Of a stretch of DNA of 64,000 nt, positions 34,217 to 44,393 are shown in pieces. Positions within the stretch are counted from its first letter, which is position 1. Every line of letters starts with the position of its first letter. The translations under genes and the position numbers were made by a program. The stretch is from Nocardia puris (GTDB lineage: Bacteria > Actinomycetota > Actinomycetes > Mycobacteriales > Mycobacteriaceae). Where the stretch lies: positions 1 to 64,000 of the forward strand of contig NZ_QNRE01000017.1 in NCBI RefSeq assembly GCF_003315035.1. Direction: 5' to 3'. Under the pieces are notes generated by a model, which saw only the letters and a list, made by a program, of their open reading frames with translations, searched no databases and was not told the DNA's origin.

Positions 34217-34825
34217 GTGTCCGAAACGCCGAACTTCCACGCCCGGATGCGCTCGTTGCTGCGCGAGCGGATCATCGAGACCGCGCGCGACGTCGTGTCC
34301 ACCGAGGGCTGGGGCGCGGTGAACATGTCCCGCCTGGCCAAGGACGTCGGCGTGAGCAGGCCAGTGCTGTACAAGGAAGTCGGCACCAAACAGGAGCTGG
34401 CCGATCTCGTCATCCGCAGCGAGGTGGAGACCTTCCTGGTCGGTATCGACGACAGCTTGGCCGCGCACCCGGACGACCCGGTGGCGGGCGTGATCGCGGC
34501 CGCCGGGTACGCGCTGCGGGCCGCGGCCGACAACACGCTGATCAAAGCGGTGCTCGCGGGGCGTTCCGAGGCCGACACCGCGCTGCTGCCCACCCTGATG
34601 ACCGATCCGGAGCCGGTGCTCGGCCGGGCGCTGGCCGCCCTCACCACCGCCGTGCGCACCCGCTACGGACTGACCGAACTCTCCGACGAGGACCTGTCGG
34701 CGCGGGTGGAGAGCGTGGTGCGGCTGACGCTGAGCCACCTGTTCCAGCCGCTCGGCTCGGTCGAGCGCGCGCTCGAGCAGATCTCGGTGGTGGTCGTGAG
34801 CGTGCTGGGGCCGGTCACGGTCTGA
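34217..34825 (+). CDS. TetR-family regulator of the alkane operon (AlkU/AlkX-like)
   Basis: A 202-residue protein from the GTG at 34217, chosen for the TACGAT box 7 nt upstream. HTH: DVVSTEGWGAVNMSRLAKDVGVSRPVLYKEVGTKQEL. The C-terminal domain (AAGYALRAAADNTLIKAVLAG) is like that of the TetR regulators found with alkB in Rhodococcus and mycobacteria. There it is usually the last gene of the operon; here it is divergent from alkB. It probably represses alkB until an alkane-derived fatty acid binds; this is inference from family. A paralogue is encoded at 39414. Confidence 0.85.
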   Translation: MSETPNFHARMRSLLRERIIETARDVVSTEGWGAVNMSRLAKDVGVSRPVLYKEVGTKQELADLVIRSEVETFLVGIDDSLAAHPDDPVAGVIAAAGYALRAAADNTLIKAVLAGRSEADTALLPTLMTDPEPVLGRALAALTTAVRTRYGLTELSDEDLSARVESVVRLTLSHLFQPLGSVERALEQISVVVVSVLGPVTV

Positions 34826-34868
34826 GACCGGTGGCGCCGCACGTGTTCATCCGGATGGAGGCACGCCG

Positions 34869-36272
34869 TCAGCGCAGGCGCCTGCGTTTCATGTAGAGCG
34901 CCAGTTCGTCGTAACTGCCGTCGCCGTTGGCGAATTCGACCACGTTGCGGGCGGAGTCGAACCACGCGCCCGCGCTCGGCCCGATCTCCGCGAGGGCCGC
35001 TTCCAGATCCGCCATGCCGACCGGGCGGACGGTGCCGGTGCGGATCGATTCGGCCATGGCCAGCTGGGTGGCCGAGGTGCACACGTGCGCCAGGTCGGCG
35101 CCGGAGAAGCCCTTGGTGCGGGCGGCGAGCGCGCCCAGGTCGACTCCGGCGACCGGACGGTCGCGCAGGTGGTAGTGCAGGATCGAGTGCCGGGCGGCGC
35201 GGTCGGGCAGGGCGACGAGGATCATCCGGTCGAAGCGGCCGGGGCGACGCAGGGCCACGTCGACGTCCCACGGATGGTTGGTCGCGCCGAGCACGTAGAC
35301 GCCCTCGTTGTCCTGGGTCGCCGAATCCATCTCGGTGAGCAGCTGATTCACCACGGTGCGCATCGTCGCCGACCCCGACATCTGGCTGCGCCGGTGGCCG
35401 AGGGCGTCCAGCTCGTCGAGGAACAGCACGCAGGGCGCGTTGCGGCGGGCCACCTCGAACACGCTGTGCAGATTGCGCTCACTGGCGCCGGTGTAGATGT
35501 CGAGGATGTCGGCGATCTCGATCGGATAGAAGTTCGCGCCGAGCTCGCCCGCGACCGCGGACGCGATGAACGTCTTGCCGCATCCGGGCGGGCCGTACAG
35601 CAGCAGCCCGCCGCGCGCGGACGTACCGAAAGCCTTGGCCAGCCCCGGGTTTCGCAACGGGCCGAGGAGGGTGAGATCGAGCTGTCGCTTGACCTCCTCC
35701 ATGCCGCCCACGTCGGCGAGGGTCACGCGGGTGCGCGAGAACAGTGCGGCGTCGCCCTCGGCGGCGTAGGCGGTGGGGCCGCTATCGACGAACGCGGGCT
35801 CGATGATGCCGGCCACCTCGCTCTCGGCGGCGGCCCAGTCGTAGCCGGAAGGATCGGCGGGGTGGCCGGACGCGGCGGAATCCTCTTCGCGCGCGGGAAC
35901 ATCCGCGCGCCCGACGCCGTCCGTCGACGCGCGATCGCCGGACGCGGAGGTCCGAGCTCCTCCGGCCCCGACCGCTTCACCCTGCGGGCCGACGGCCCCC
36001 GTTGGGTCGGGAGTGCCCGGCTGGTCATCGGACGCAGCGGAATCCGAGTGCCCCGCAGCCGGATTCGCCAGGGCGGCGGTGCTGCGCTGGAGCAGCTCGA
36101 CCACCTTCGCGTTGCCGGGCTCCTGGGTGAGGGCCGTGCCGCAGTGCGCGATGGCTTCGGCGTGCCTGCCGCGTTCGGCGAGCAGTTCGATGACGTGCAG
36201 GCGCAGCGCGAGCACGTCGGGGCTGCGCTCGACGGCGGCGAGCATCTCGGTGAGCACCGGATCGGCGGTCAT
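34869..36272 (-). CDS. AAA+ ATPase with N-terminal TPR-like region
   Basis: A 467-residue protein. Residues 1-65 form a TPR-like helical pair (DVLALRLHVIELLAERGRHAEAI), 70-140 are low-complexity and Ala/Pro/Gly-rich, and 180-420 form an AAA+ module with Walker A GPPGCGKT (227-234), Walker B LFLDELDALG and the second-region-of-homology GATNHPWDVDVALRRPGRFDRMI, so ATP hydrolysis is expected. The module is of the FtsH/SpoVK/p97-like classic clade without a protease domain. GAGGAGG precedes the ATG. The role and substrate are unknown; no partner gene is evident. Confidence 0.85.
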   Translation of the reverse strand: MTADPVLTEMLAAVERSPDVLALRLHVIELLAERGRHAEAIAHCGTALTQEPGNAKVVELLQRSTAALANPAAGHSDSAASDDQPGTPDPTGAVGPQGEAVGAGGARTSASGDRASTDGVGRADVPAREEDSAASGHPADPSGYDWAAAESEVAGIIEPAFVDSGPTAYAAEGDAALFSRTRVTLADVGGMEEVKRQLDLTLLGPLRNPGLAKAFGTSARGGLLLYGPPGCGKTFIASAVAGELGANFYPIEIADILDIYTGASERNLHSVFEVARRNAPCVLFLDELDALGHRRSQMSGSATMRTVVNQLLTEMDSATQDNEGVYVLGATNHPWDVDVALRRPGRFDRMILVALPDRAARHSILHYHLRDRPVAGVDLGALAARTKGFSGADLAHVCTSATQLAMAESIRTGTVRPVGMADLEAALAEIGPSAGAWFDSARNVVEFANGDGSYDELALYMKRRRLR

Positions 36273-36678
36273 TGGGTCCCCCTCCTCTGACGAAACAGCT
36301 GCATCCTAACGAGCGCCGCCGACGAACTTCACCCCGTTTCTCGCGGGAAACACCAGGCGCGCCGGGTGATCGCGCCCGTGGCAACGCGCCTTCGAATCGG
36401 CCGGGCATCCCCGCCCGGTGACAGGCGCCACAACTGGACAACGGAATAGTTCCGGACGGACGGTCGTTGATCCCCACTGTCGGCGTCCGGACAGCCCCGG
36501 GCCGCACCCTTTGTCGCTTCGAGCGACCACTCGCCGAGAGGCGCTTGTGGGACGTCGACACCCCTAGTCGTGACGTTGGCGTGACGTCCGGCGACTCAGC
36601 GCCGCCAGGTAAACCCCCGGACCTGGCGGCGTTTCGCATGTCGCGCGCCGTTCACCGAAACAGGCCAGGATGCACGAC
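36273..36678. other. intergenic stretch with a strong terminator just before the permease
   Basis: Terminator: CGCCGCCAGGT (36600-36610) pairs with ACCTGGCGGCG (36621-36631) and is followed by TTTCGC, oriented with the permease gene and only 47 nt from its start. It either ends a short upstream transcript or acts as an attenuator for the permease. TGACGT occurs twice nearby (36571 and 36582 areas). No gene is seen in the rest of the stretch. Confidence 0.5.
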
Positions 36679-37917
36679 ATGGCAAACCCGCACGCCCTGC
36701 GCCGCACCCTCGGACTCACCGACTCCGTGGTGATCGGCCTCGGGTCCATGATCGGGGCCGGCATCTTCGCCGCGCTCGCTCCCGCGTCCGCCGCCGCGGG
36801 TTCGTGGCTGCTGCTCGCCCTGGCCCTGGCGGGTCTGCTCGCCTACTGCAACGCGACGTCCTCGGCCCGCCTGGCCGCGCTCTACCCGGTGTCGGGCGGA
36901 ACGTACGTATACGGGCGCGAGCGACTCGGGCCGTTCTGGGGGTATCTCGCCGGGTGGGCGTTCGTCGTCGGGAAGACCGCGTCGTGTGCGGCCATGGCCC
37001 TCACGATCGGCCACTACGCGTGGCCCGAGCACGCCCGGCCGGTCGCGGTGGCGGCGGTCGCGGCCATCACCGCGTTGAACTACGCGGGCGTGCGGAAATC
37101 GGCGCTGGCCACGCGGGCGATCGTCGCCGCCGTCCTGATCGTGCTGGGCGTGGTGGCCGCGACCGGGCTCGCGGGCGACCACGCGGCGGCCGGCGCGCTG
37201 CCGGATCGAATCGGTCCGCTCGGCGTGCTGGAAGCGACCGGCCTGCTGTTCTTCGCGTTCGCCGGATACGCGCGCCTGGCCACCCTCGGCGAGGAGGTGC
37301 GCGATCCGCGACGCACCATCCCGCGCGCGATTCTGCTCGCGCTGGCCCTGAGCCTGGCGGTGTACGCGGTGGTCGCCGTCGCCGCGCTGCTGACGCTCGG
37401 TTCGGCGGGCCTGGCCGACGCGGCCGACCCGCTCGCCCAGGTCGTGACGGCGGCGGGGGCTCCGGAACTCGCGCCGGTGGTGCGGGTGGGCGCGGTGCTC
37501 GCGGCGGCGGGTTCACTGCTGGCGCTGATCCTCGGCGTCTCGCGCACGACGCTGGCCATGGCGCGCGACCGTCATCTCCCGCACGCGCTCGCGGCCGTGC
37601 ACCCGCGATTCGGCGTGCCGCACCGCGCCGAACTGGCCGTGGGCGCGGTGGTGGCCGTGCTGGTGGCGTTCTTCGATCTGCGCGCGGCGATCGGGTTCTC
37701 CTCGTTCGCGGTCCTCGTCTACTACCTCGTCGCGAACATCGCCGCGAGCACACTCACGGCGACCGAGCATCGGCCGGCCCGCTGGATCCCGGTGCTCGGC
37801 GCCGCGGGCTGTGGCATCGTCGCCCTGTCGTTGCCGCCGGCGGCCGTGGTGAGCGGGCTCGCGGTGCTGGGTGCGGGCGCGATCGGCTATGCGATCCGCC
37901 GCGGCCGATCCGGTTGA
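36679..37917 (+). CDS. APC-superfamily amino acid permease
   Basis: A 412-residue transporter with about 12 transmembrane helices. The unwound helix 1 signature is VIGLGSMIGAGIF (G-S/A-x-I-G-x-G-I), and the motif EEVRDPRRTIPRAI follows helix 6, both typical of the cationic/neutral amino acid permeases of the APC family. Two ATGs are possible (36670 and 36679); the second has AGGA at 8 nt and is chosen. A terminator-like hairpin sits just upstream. The substrate cannot be told from sequence. Confidence 0.88.
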   Translation: MANPHALRRTLGLTDSVVIGLGSMIGAGIFAALAPASAAAGSWLLLALALAGLLAYCNATSSARLAALYPVSGGTYVYGRERLGPFWGYLAGWAFVVGKTASCAAMALTIGHYAWPEHARPVAVAAVAAITALNYAGVRKSALATRAIVAAVLIVLGVVAATGLAGDHAAAGALPDRIGPLGVLEATGLLFFAFAGYARLATLGEEVRDPRRTIPRAILLALALSLAVYAVVAVAALLTLGSAGLADAADPLAQVVTAAGAPELAPVVRVGAVLAAAGSLLALILGVSRTTLAMARDRHLPHALAAVHPRFGVPHRAELAVGAVVAVLVAFFDLRAAIGFSSFAVLVYYLVANIAASTLTATEHRPARWIPVLGAAGCGIVALSLPPAAVVSGLAVLGAGAIGYAIRRGRSG

Positions 37918-37972
37918 GCAACTGATGGATACCCATTTTCCGTACCCGCAACTCCCGGGGAACAGGGCGCGA

Positions 37973-37987
37973 TAACCTCGTGCGGTG
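37973..37987 (+). promoter_or_regulatory. -10 box of a leaderless transcript (beta-lactamase-like gene)
   Basis: TAACCT at 37973-37978 followed by 6 nt and the GTG start codon. Confidence 0.5.
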
Positions 37988-39325
37988 CGCTGCTTGCTGG
38001 CCGGTTTCACGGCGTTCTCGCTGCTCCTGGGAGGGGCTGTGGCGGCATCGGCGGGAGCCGAGCCGGTGACACCCGCGCGGTGCGAGGTCCAGACGGGTCG
38101 CGAGCCGCAGCGGGCAACTCCCGAGCAAGCGGGATTCGACGCCGACCGGCTGGCGGCGGCGCTGGCCTTCGCCGACGGCCGCAACCGGCTCAATATCCAG
38201 GTGTTCCGGCACAACTGCCTGATCGGCGAGGGCCCCGACAACGCGCGGACCGGCGGCGTCGCGTGGAACGTGTGGAGCGGCACCAAGAGCGTGGTGGCCC
38301 TGCTCGCGGGCATCGCGTCCGACCGCGGCCTGCTCGACGTGCACGCACCCATCGACGCTTACCTGCCCCCTGGCCTCGGTGATGCCGCCCGGCGCGCGAT
38401 CACGGTGGAGAACCTGCTCACCGAGTCCTCGGGGATGCAGGCCTCCTCGGTCGCCGAGGGGCTCACCGCGATCGTCCCCCTCGACCCGAACAGCGCGGTG
38501 CAGGCGCTCGGCGTGCCGCTCGAGCATCCGCCCGGGACCGAGTTCTCCTACAGCCAGCGCAACGTCGATCTGCTGGCCTGGGTCATCGAGCTGGCCGTCG
38601 GGGAGCCGTTGCAGCAGTTCGCGCAGCGCGAGCTGTTCGACCCGCTCGGCATCCGGCGCGGCGACTACTACTGGGCGCGCGACCGCTCGGGCAACACCTA
38701 CGGCCACGCGCACCTCTACATCCCGCCCGACGACTACGCCAAATTCGGCCTGCTCGTCGCGGGCGAGGGCCGCTGGGCCGGGCGGCAGGTGGTCTCCGAG
38801 CGCTACCTGCGCCAGGCGCTGACGCCGTCGGCCACCAATTCCTGCTACGGCTACCTGTTCTGGCTCGGGTCCGACTGCACCGCGGCGGCGGGGTTCCTCC
38901 CGGACCGGACCTACCGGATCTCCGGACTCGGCATGCAGGACGTCTTCGTGCTGCCCGACCTGGATCTGGTGGTGATGTGGACCGGCGCGTTCGGCAACGT
39001 CAGCGCGTACGGGCCGACGGGCGTACTGGAGAACACCTCGGAGCTGCCGCACGAGTTCTTCCGCAGGCTTTTCGCCGCACTGGTCGACAACCCGTTTCCG
39101 GACCCGGGCCCCTACCCCGAACCGGTGCCGGACGACGAGCCCGGCGATCTGGTGGACCCGAACCTGCTGCTCGCCGTGTTCGGGCTCGGCACCGCGGCCT
39201 ATCCGGGCTGTGATGTGTTCTCCTGCTTGAACACTCGGCTCGTGCCGCCGTTCGCCGACGCGCCGCCCGGCTGCTACCTGGTGGCCTGCCTCGGGAACGA
39301 CCCGCGCACGCCGGGTATCCGCTGA
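37985..39325 (+). CDS. secreted class C beta-lactamase-like serine hydrolase
   Basis: A 446-residue protein with a signal peptide (residues 1-25, ending AASAGA). The catalytic SxxK motif is S-G-T-K in WSGTKSVVALLAG, and Y-S-Q in EFSYSQRNVD takes the YxN place. The fold is that of DD-peptidases, esterases and class C beta-lactamases (PF00144). It lacks a clear third KTG motif, so a role as esterase or peptidase is more likely than antibiotic resistance. The last 80 residues are Pro-rich and contain five cysteines (CDVFSC, GCYLVAC), an unusual addition. Confidence 0.8.
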   Translation: MRCLLAGFTAFSLLLGGAVAASAGAEPVTPARCEVQTGREPQRATPEQAGFDADRLAAALAFADGRNRLNIQVFRHNCLIGEGPDNARTGGVAWNVWSGTKSVVALLAGIASDRGLLDVHAPIDAYLPPGLGDAARRAITVENLLTESSGMQASSVAEGLTAIVPLDPNSAVQALGVPLEHPPGTEFSYSQRNVDLLAWVIELAVGEPLQQFAQRELFDPLGIRRGDYYWARDRSGNTYGHAHLYIPPDDYAKFGLLVAGEGRWAGRQVVSERYLRQALTPSATNSCYGYLFWLGSDCTAAAGFLPDRTYRISGLGMQDVFVLPDLDLVVMWTGAFGNVSAYGPTGVLENTSELPHEFFRRLFAALVDNPFPDPGPYPEPVPDDEPGDLVDPNLLLAVFGLGTAAYPGCDVFSCLNTRLVPPFADAPPGCYLVACLGNDPRTPGIR

Positions 39326-39337
39326 CCTAACAACTCC

Positions 39338-39361
39338 TTGACAAATCATTACATTTGTCAA
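39338..39361 (+). promoter_or_regulatory. 24-bp palindromic operator of the TetR gene
   Basis: TTGACAAAT-CATTAC-ATTTGTCAA, a perfect inverted repeat whose left arm also supplies a consensus TTGACA -35 box. It lies 52 nt before the TetR ATG and is a strong candidate for autoregulation. Confidence 0.7.
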
Positions 39362-39413
39362 ACTCTGGTCTGATGGCCCGCTGCTTCGCGGCCGTCGACC
39401 GAACCGGCGCCGC

Positions 39414-40019
39414 ATGATCACCAACCCGCTGCGCCGGCTCCCCTACCCCGACGCCGCACGGGGACTGTTGCGCACGACCGTGCTGACCGTCGTCGACGAG
39501 TTGGTGCGCTCCGACGGCTGGGCCGCCACCAGCCTCTCGGCCATCGCCCGCGCCGCCGGGGTGAGCAGGCAGACCCTCTACAACGAATTCGGCAGCCGCC
39601 GCTCCATCGCCGAGGCCTACATCGTGCACCGGCTGGACGGCCTGCTCGACATGGTCGCCGAGCGCGTCGACGGCGACGACCTGGCCGACACCCTGCGCGA
39701 GGCGTTCGCGCGGTTCTTCGTGCTCGCCGACGAACCCCTCATCCAGACCGCGCTGGCCGCCGACAGCGTGGAGGTCATGGCGTTGGTGCGGGTCACCAAC
39801 GAGCGCGCCACCACCCGCCTGGCCGAGATTCTGCGCACCGTCGACCCGGGCCTCACCGACCGCGACGCCCAGGTCTACGCCGACGCGATCGCCCGCACCG
39901 CCGTGACCCACGTGGTCGCACCGACCGTCGGGGCGGACGAGGCGATCGACCGGCTGACCCACCTCGCGCTGGCACTGGTCACACCGCGCCACACACCGGT
40001 CCCGGCGGTGCGCACCTGA
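39414..40019 (+). CDS. TetR-family regulator (AlkX-like paralogue)
   Basis: A 201-residue protein. HTH: DELVRSDGWAATSLSAIARAAGVSRQTLYNEFGSRRSI. Its layout and length are similar to the regulator next to alkB at 34217, with equivalent segments (SDGWAATS / TEGWGAVN; GVSRQTLYNEFG / GVSRPVLYKEVG), so the two are paralogues. The promoter has a perfect palindromic operator. No target gene adjoins on the same strand; autoregulation or control of distant fatty-acid or alkane genes is possible. Confidence 0.87.
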   Translation: MITNPLRRLPYPDAARGLLRTTVLTVVDELVRSDGWAATSLSAIARAAGVSRQTLYNEFGSRRSIAEAYIVHRLDGLLDMVAERVDGDDLADTLREAFARFFVLADEPLIQTALAADSVEVMALVRVTNERATTRLAEILRTVDPGLTDRDAQVYADAIARTAVTHVVAPTVGADEAIDRLTHLALALVTPRHTPVPAVRT

Positions 40020-40218
40020 TCCCATGGGCCCCGCCCGGCCACCGTTCGGGCCGCGCCCTGGACCCCGTCGCCACGGGGAACAGCGGCGCACCACCCACCG
40101 GCACGCACCTGCCCCCGGCACGACCGCATGGTGCGGGACGCCGGTTCACCCGGCGACCATGTCCGCACCGGCCTGACCAGCTTCACAGATCGGCACTCAC
40201 ATCGCCCCGCAATACCGA

Positions 40219-40246
40219 AGGCCGCCGGAACGAATTCCGGCGGCCT
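40219..40246. terminator. terminator of the asd-lysC operon
   Basis: Perfect 11-bp stem AGGCCGCCGGA (40219-40229)/TCCGGCGGCCT (40236-40246). The 200 bp between it and the TetR gene hold nothing recognisable. Confidence 0.8.
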
Positions 40247-40260
40247 CCAACAGGTTTCGC

Positions 40261-41295
40261 TCAGCGCTCGCTGAGCAGCACCTCGGCGATCTGAATGGTG
40301 TTGAGCGCGGCGCCCTTTCGCAGGTTGTCGCCCGACACGAACAGCGCGAGCCCACGGCCGTCCGGCACGCCCGGGTCCTGGCGGATGCGGCCCACCAGCG
40401 ACTCGTCGATGCCCGCGGCTTGCAGCGGCGTCGGCACCTCGACCAGCTTCACACCGGCCGCGGCGCCCAGGATCTCCCGCGCGCGCGCCACCGAAAGCGG
40501 TTGCGCGAACTCGGCATTGATCGACAGCGAGTGCCCGGTGAACACCGGCACGCGCACGCAGGTGCCGCTCACCGCCAGCTCGGGCAGGCCGAGGATCTTG
40601 CGGCTCTCGTTGCGCAGCTTCTGATCCTCGTCGGTCTCGCCGGAGTCGTCGTCCACCAGCGAACCCGCCAGCGGGATCACGTCGAACGCGATCGGAGCCA
40701 CGTACTTGTTCGGCGCGGGGAACGCCACGGCGCTACCGTCGTGCACCAGCTTCTCCGCGTCGTCCACCACGGCGCGCACCTGCGCGGCCAGCTCCTCCAC
40801 GCCGGCCAGGCCCGAACCCGACACGGCCTGGTAGCTGGAGACGATGAGCCTGGTCAGGCCCGCCTCGTCGTGCAACGGCTTGAGCACCGGCATGGCGGCC
40901 ATGGTGGTGCAGTTGGGGTTGGCGATGATGCCCTTGACCAGGTTGCGGGTGGCCTCGGGGTTCACCTCGCTCACCACCAGCGGCACCTCGGGGTCCTTGC
41001 GCCAGGCCGAGGAATTGTCGATGACGGTCACGCCGGCCGCCGCGAACCGCGGGGCCTGCACGCGCGACATGGTGGCGCCCGCCGAGAACAGCGCGATGTC
41101 CAGGCCGGACGGATCGGCGGTCTCGGTGTCCTCCACCACGATCTCGCCGCCGCGCCACGGCAGCGTCTTGCCCGCCGAGCGAGCCGAGGCGAAGAACCGC
41201 ACCTCGTCGGCGGGAAAGTCGCGCTCCTCCAGCAGTTTCCGCATGACGGCGCCGACCTGACCGGTCGCGCCGACGACGCCTACCCGTACACCCAT
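40261..41295 (-). CDS. asd: aspartate-semialdehyde dehydrogenase
   Basis: A 344-residue enzyme that reduces aspartyl phosphate to aspartate semialdehyde with NADPH, feeding lysine, diaminopimelate, threonine and methionine. NADP motif VVGATGQVGAVM at the N-terminus, catalytic Cys129 in ANPNCTT, base His255 in FTGHS. It follows lysC with a 3-nt gap. Matches Rv3708c. Confidence 0.97.
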   Translation of the reverse strand: MGVRVGVVGATGQVGAVMRKLLEERDFPADEVRFFASARSAGKTLPWRGGEIVVEDTETADPSGLDIALFSAGATMSRVQAPRFAAAGVTVIDNSSAWRKDPEVPLVVSEVNPEATRNLVKGIIANPNCTTMAAMPVLKPLHDEAGLTRLIVSSYQAVSGSGLAGVEELAAQVRAVVDDAEKLVHDGSAVAFPAPNKYVAPIAFDVIPLAGSLVDDDSGETDEDQKLRNESRKILGLPELAVSGTCVRVPVFTGHSLSINAEFAQPLSVARAREILGAAAGVKLVEVPTPLQAAGIDESLVGRIRQDPGVPDGRGLALFVSGDNLRKGAALNTIQIAEVLLSER

Positions 41296-41298
41296 GGC

Positions 41299-42564
<1,266 letters not shown>

Positions 42565-42729
42565 GACAGGGTCCTCCAAGATCGACAATCAGCAGGTAAC
42601 AGCCATAGAGACTACCGGCCGGACTCCGCCGCTCCGGTGACTACCTCCCTGACCTGTGGAAAAGCACACAGGCGCACGCGCTCTCGATTGAACCGGCGCG
42701 TCCGGGCAACGCGCGCGAAGATAGAGGAC

Positions 42730-43143
42730 ATGAAGAGCACACTCGTCGCGGTCACCACCGGACGGCGCGAAGTAGTGCACGACCTCACCCCGGCCTGCGC
42801 GCAGTTCGCGCGCGAGTCCGGCGGCGACGGCCTGCTGCACATGTTCGTGCCGCACGCCACGGCGGGCGTGGCGATCATCGAACTGGGCGCGGGCAGCGAC
42901 GACGACCTGCTCGCCGCGCTGCGCGAACTGCTGCCCGCCGACGACCGCTGGCGCCACGCGCACGGCTCCCCCGGACACGGCCGCTCGCACGTGATGCCCG
43001 CCCTCATCCCGCCCTACGCCACTGTGCCCGTGCTGGGCGGCGAACTCATGCTCGGCACCTGGCAGTCCATCGCGCTGGTCGACCTGAACGTGGACAACCC
43101 CGAGCGCTCGGTGCGGCTGTCCCTGCTCACGAACGGGTCGTGA
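42730..43143 (+). CDS. YjbQ/UPF0047 family protein
   Basis: A 137-residue protein of the YjbQ family. Conserved histidines lie in LLHMFVPHATAGV and HAHGSPGHGRSHVMPAL, and the closing motif GTWQSIALVDLN is diagnostic. Family members have weak thiamine phosphate synthase activity; the physiological role is unsettled. It stands between lysC (divergent) and a RibD-type reductase gene (convergent, 3 nt away). Confidence 0.88.
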   Translation: MKSTLVAVTTGRREVVHDLTPACAQFARESGGDGLLHMFVPHATAGVAIIELGAGSDDDLLAALRELLPADDRWRHAHGSPGHGRSHVMPALIPPYATVPVLGGELMLGTWQSIALVDLNVDNPERSVRLSLLTNGS

Positions 43144-43146
43144 CCC

Positions 43147-43722
43147 TCAGGCACGGGTGAACCAGGTGACCTGGGTGCCGTCGGCGAAGTCCAGGCGCCG
43201 GGTGGGCGTGAACCGCGTCGGGTCGAAGCCGCCGGTGAACGCGCGGACGCCATCGCCCGCGACCACCGGGTAGCCCTTGACGACGAGCGCGTCGATCTCC
43301 CCGAGCAGCTGACCGGCCAGGTTGCCGCCGCCCGCCAACCAGATGTCGAGCCCTTCCTCCTTCTTCAACTCGCGCACCAGCCCCACCGGATCACCGGGGA
43401 CCAGCTCGACCGACGGATCGGCGATCTCCCCCAGGCTGCGCGACACGATGTACTGCCGCATGTGCGCATACGGGCTGGTCACGCCGATTTCCAGCGCCGG
43501 ATCGTAGGTGCCGCGTCCCATCACGAGGGTGTCGAAGTGCCGGTTGGGCGCGCTCTCGGGGATGCCGAAGTACGGGCGTACGTGGGTCGGCAGCGTCTCC
43601 GGATAGTCGGCCCGGAACCACTCCTTCATATCGTCGCCGACCGGGTAGAAGTCGACCTCCCCGCCCGGCCCGGCGATATAGCCGTCGATCGAAACGCCGA
43701 CGAAGTAGACGAGCTTTCGCAT
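43147..43722 (-). CDS. RibD C-terminal/dihydrofolate-reductase-fold protein
   Basis: A 191-residue protein of the DHFR/RibD-C superfamily (PF01872): MRKLVYFVGVSIDGYIAGPGG at the N-terminus, TLVMGRGTYD in the middle and the nucleotide motif WLAGGGNLAGQLL. Such proteins are NADPH-dependent reductases of unknown substrate. AAAGGTGG before the ATG. Divergent from a TetR gene with ACTAC/GTAGT operators between them, so it is likely that regulator's target. Confidence 0.85.
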   Translation of the reverse strand: MRKLVYFVGVSIDGYIAGPGGEVDFYPVGDDMKEWFRADYPETLPTHVRPYFGIPESAPNRHFDTLVMGRGTYDPALEIGVTSPYAHMRQYIVSRSLGEIADPSVELVPGDPVGLVRELKKEEGLDIWLAGGGNLAGQLLGEIDALVVKGYPVVAGDGVRAFTGGFDPTRFTPTRRLDFADGTQVTWFTRA

Positions 43723-43740
43723 GCGGACCACCTTTCTCGT

Positions 43741-43776
43741 ACTACTCTGTTTGTAGTGATTTGAACGTAGTACTAC
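43741..43776. promoter_or_regulatory. TetR operator region between reductase and TetR
   Basis: Two adjoining inverted repeats of the same half-site: ACTAC-N7-GTAGT (43741-43757) and the perfect palindrome GTAGTACTAC (43767-43776). Confidence 0.55.
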
Positions 43777-43794
43777 AGATGGAGTGGTGTCAAG

Positions 43795-44364
43795 ATGCGG
43801 ACGAACCCCGAGCGCAGGCGGGCGCTCATCGATGCGGCGATCGAGGTGCTGGCGCGCGACGGTGCGCGCGGACTGACGTTCCGCGCGGTCGACAAGGAGG
43901 CGGGCGTGCCGACGGGCACGGCCTCCAATTACTTCGCCAACCGCGACGACCTGTTCACCCAGGTCGGCAGTCGTTTCTACGAACGCCTCGAACCGACCGA
44001 GGCGATGATGACCAAGATGACCGACGGGCCGGGCACCCGGGAGAACCTGATCGAGCTGATGCGCGAGGTGGTCGGACGCCTGGAGGCCTTCCGCACCGGC
44101 TACCTGGCCATGCTCGAACTGCGGCTGGAGGCCACGCGCAGACCCGAGCTGCGCGCGGTGCTCACCGAGCGGGTGCGCGCCGATCTCGACTTCAACATCC
44201 GCAACCACATCGAATCGAACAACCCGGGCGACACCGATACGGTCAAGCTGCTCTACCTCGCACTGAACTGGCTGATCGTGGACCGGCTGACGCTGCCGGA
44301 GATCATCGACGCCGCCGAGAGCGAGCGGCTCATCGAGGTGGCCGTGCGCCGACTGGCCTTGTGA
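43795..44364 (+). CDS. TetR-family regulator
   Basis: A 189-residue protein. HTH in VLARDGARGLTFRAVDKEAGVPTGTASNYFANRDDL, a pattern of the TetR group whose C-terminal domain begins ENLIELMREVVGRLEAFRTGYLAMLELRLEATRRPE (TetR_C_7/17-like). Divergent from the RibD-type reductase with matching palindromes between the genes. Confidence 0.87.
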   Translation: MRTNPERRRALIDAAIEVLARDGARGLTFRAVDKEAGVPTGTASNYFANRDDLFTQVGSRFYERLEPTEAMMTKMTDGPGTRENLIELMREVVGRLEAFRTGYLAMLELRLEATRRPELRAVLTERVRADLDFNIRNHIESNNPGDTDTVKLLYLALNWLIVDRLTLPEIIDAAESERLIEVAVRRLAL

Positions 44365-44393
44365 CCCAGGTCACTACATTCGATAATGGGCCG

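Noticed and set aside
36273..36670. ydaO (c-di-AMP) riboswitch before the amino acid permease
   Set aside because: The conserved core sequences of that riboswitch are not found; only a terminator hairpin can be supported.
37985..39325. Antibiotic-resistance beta-lactamase
   Set aside because: Only SxxK and a Y-S-Q motif fit; no clear KTG motif, and this fold is more often an esterase or peptidase in actinobacteria.
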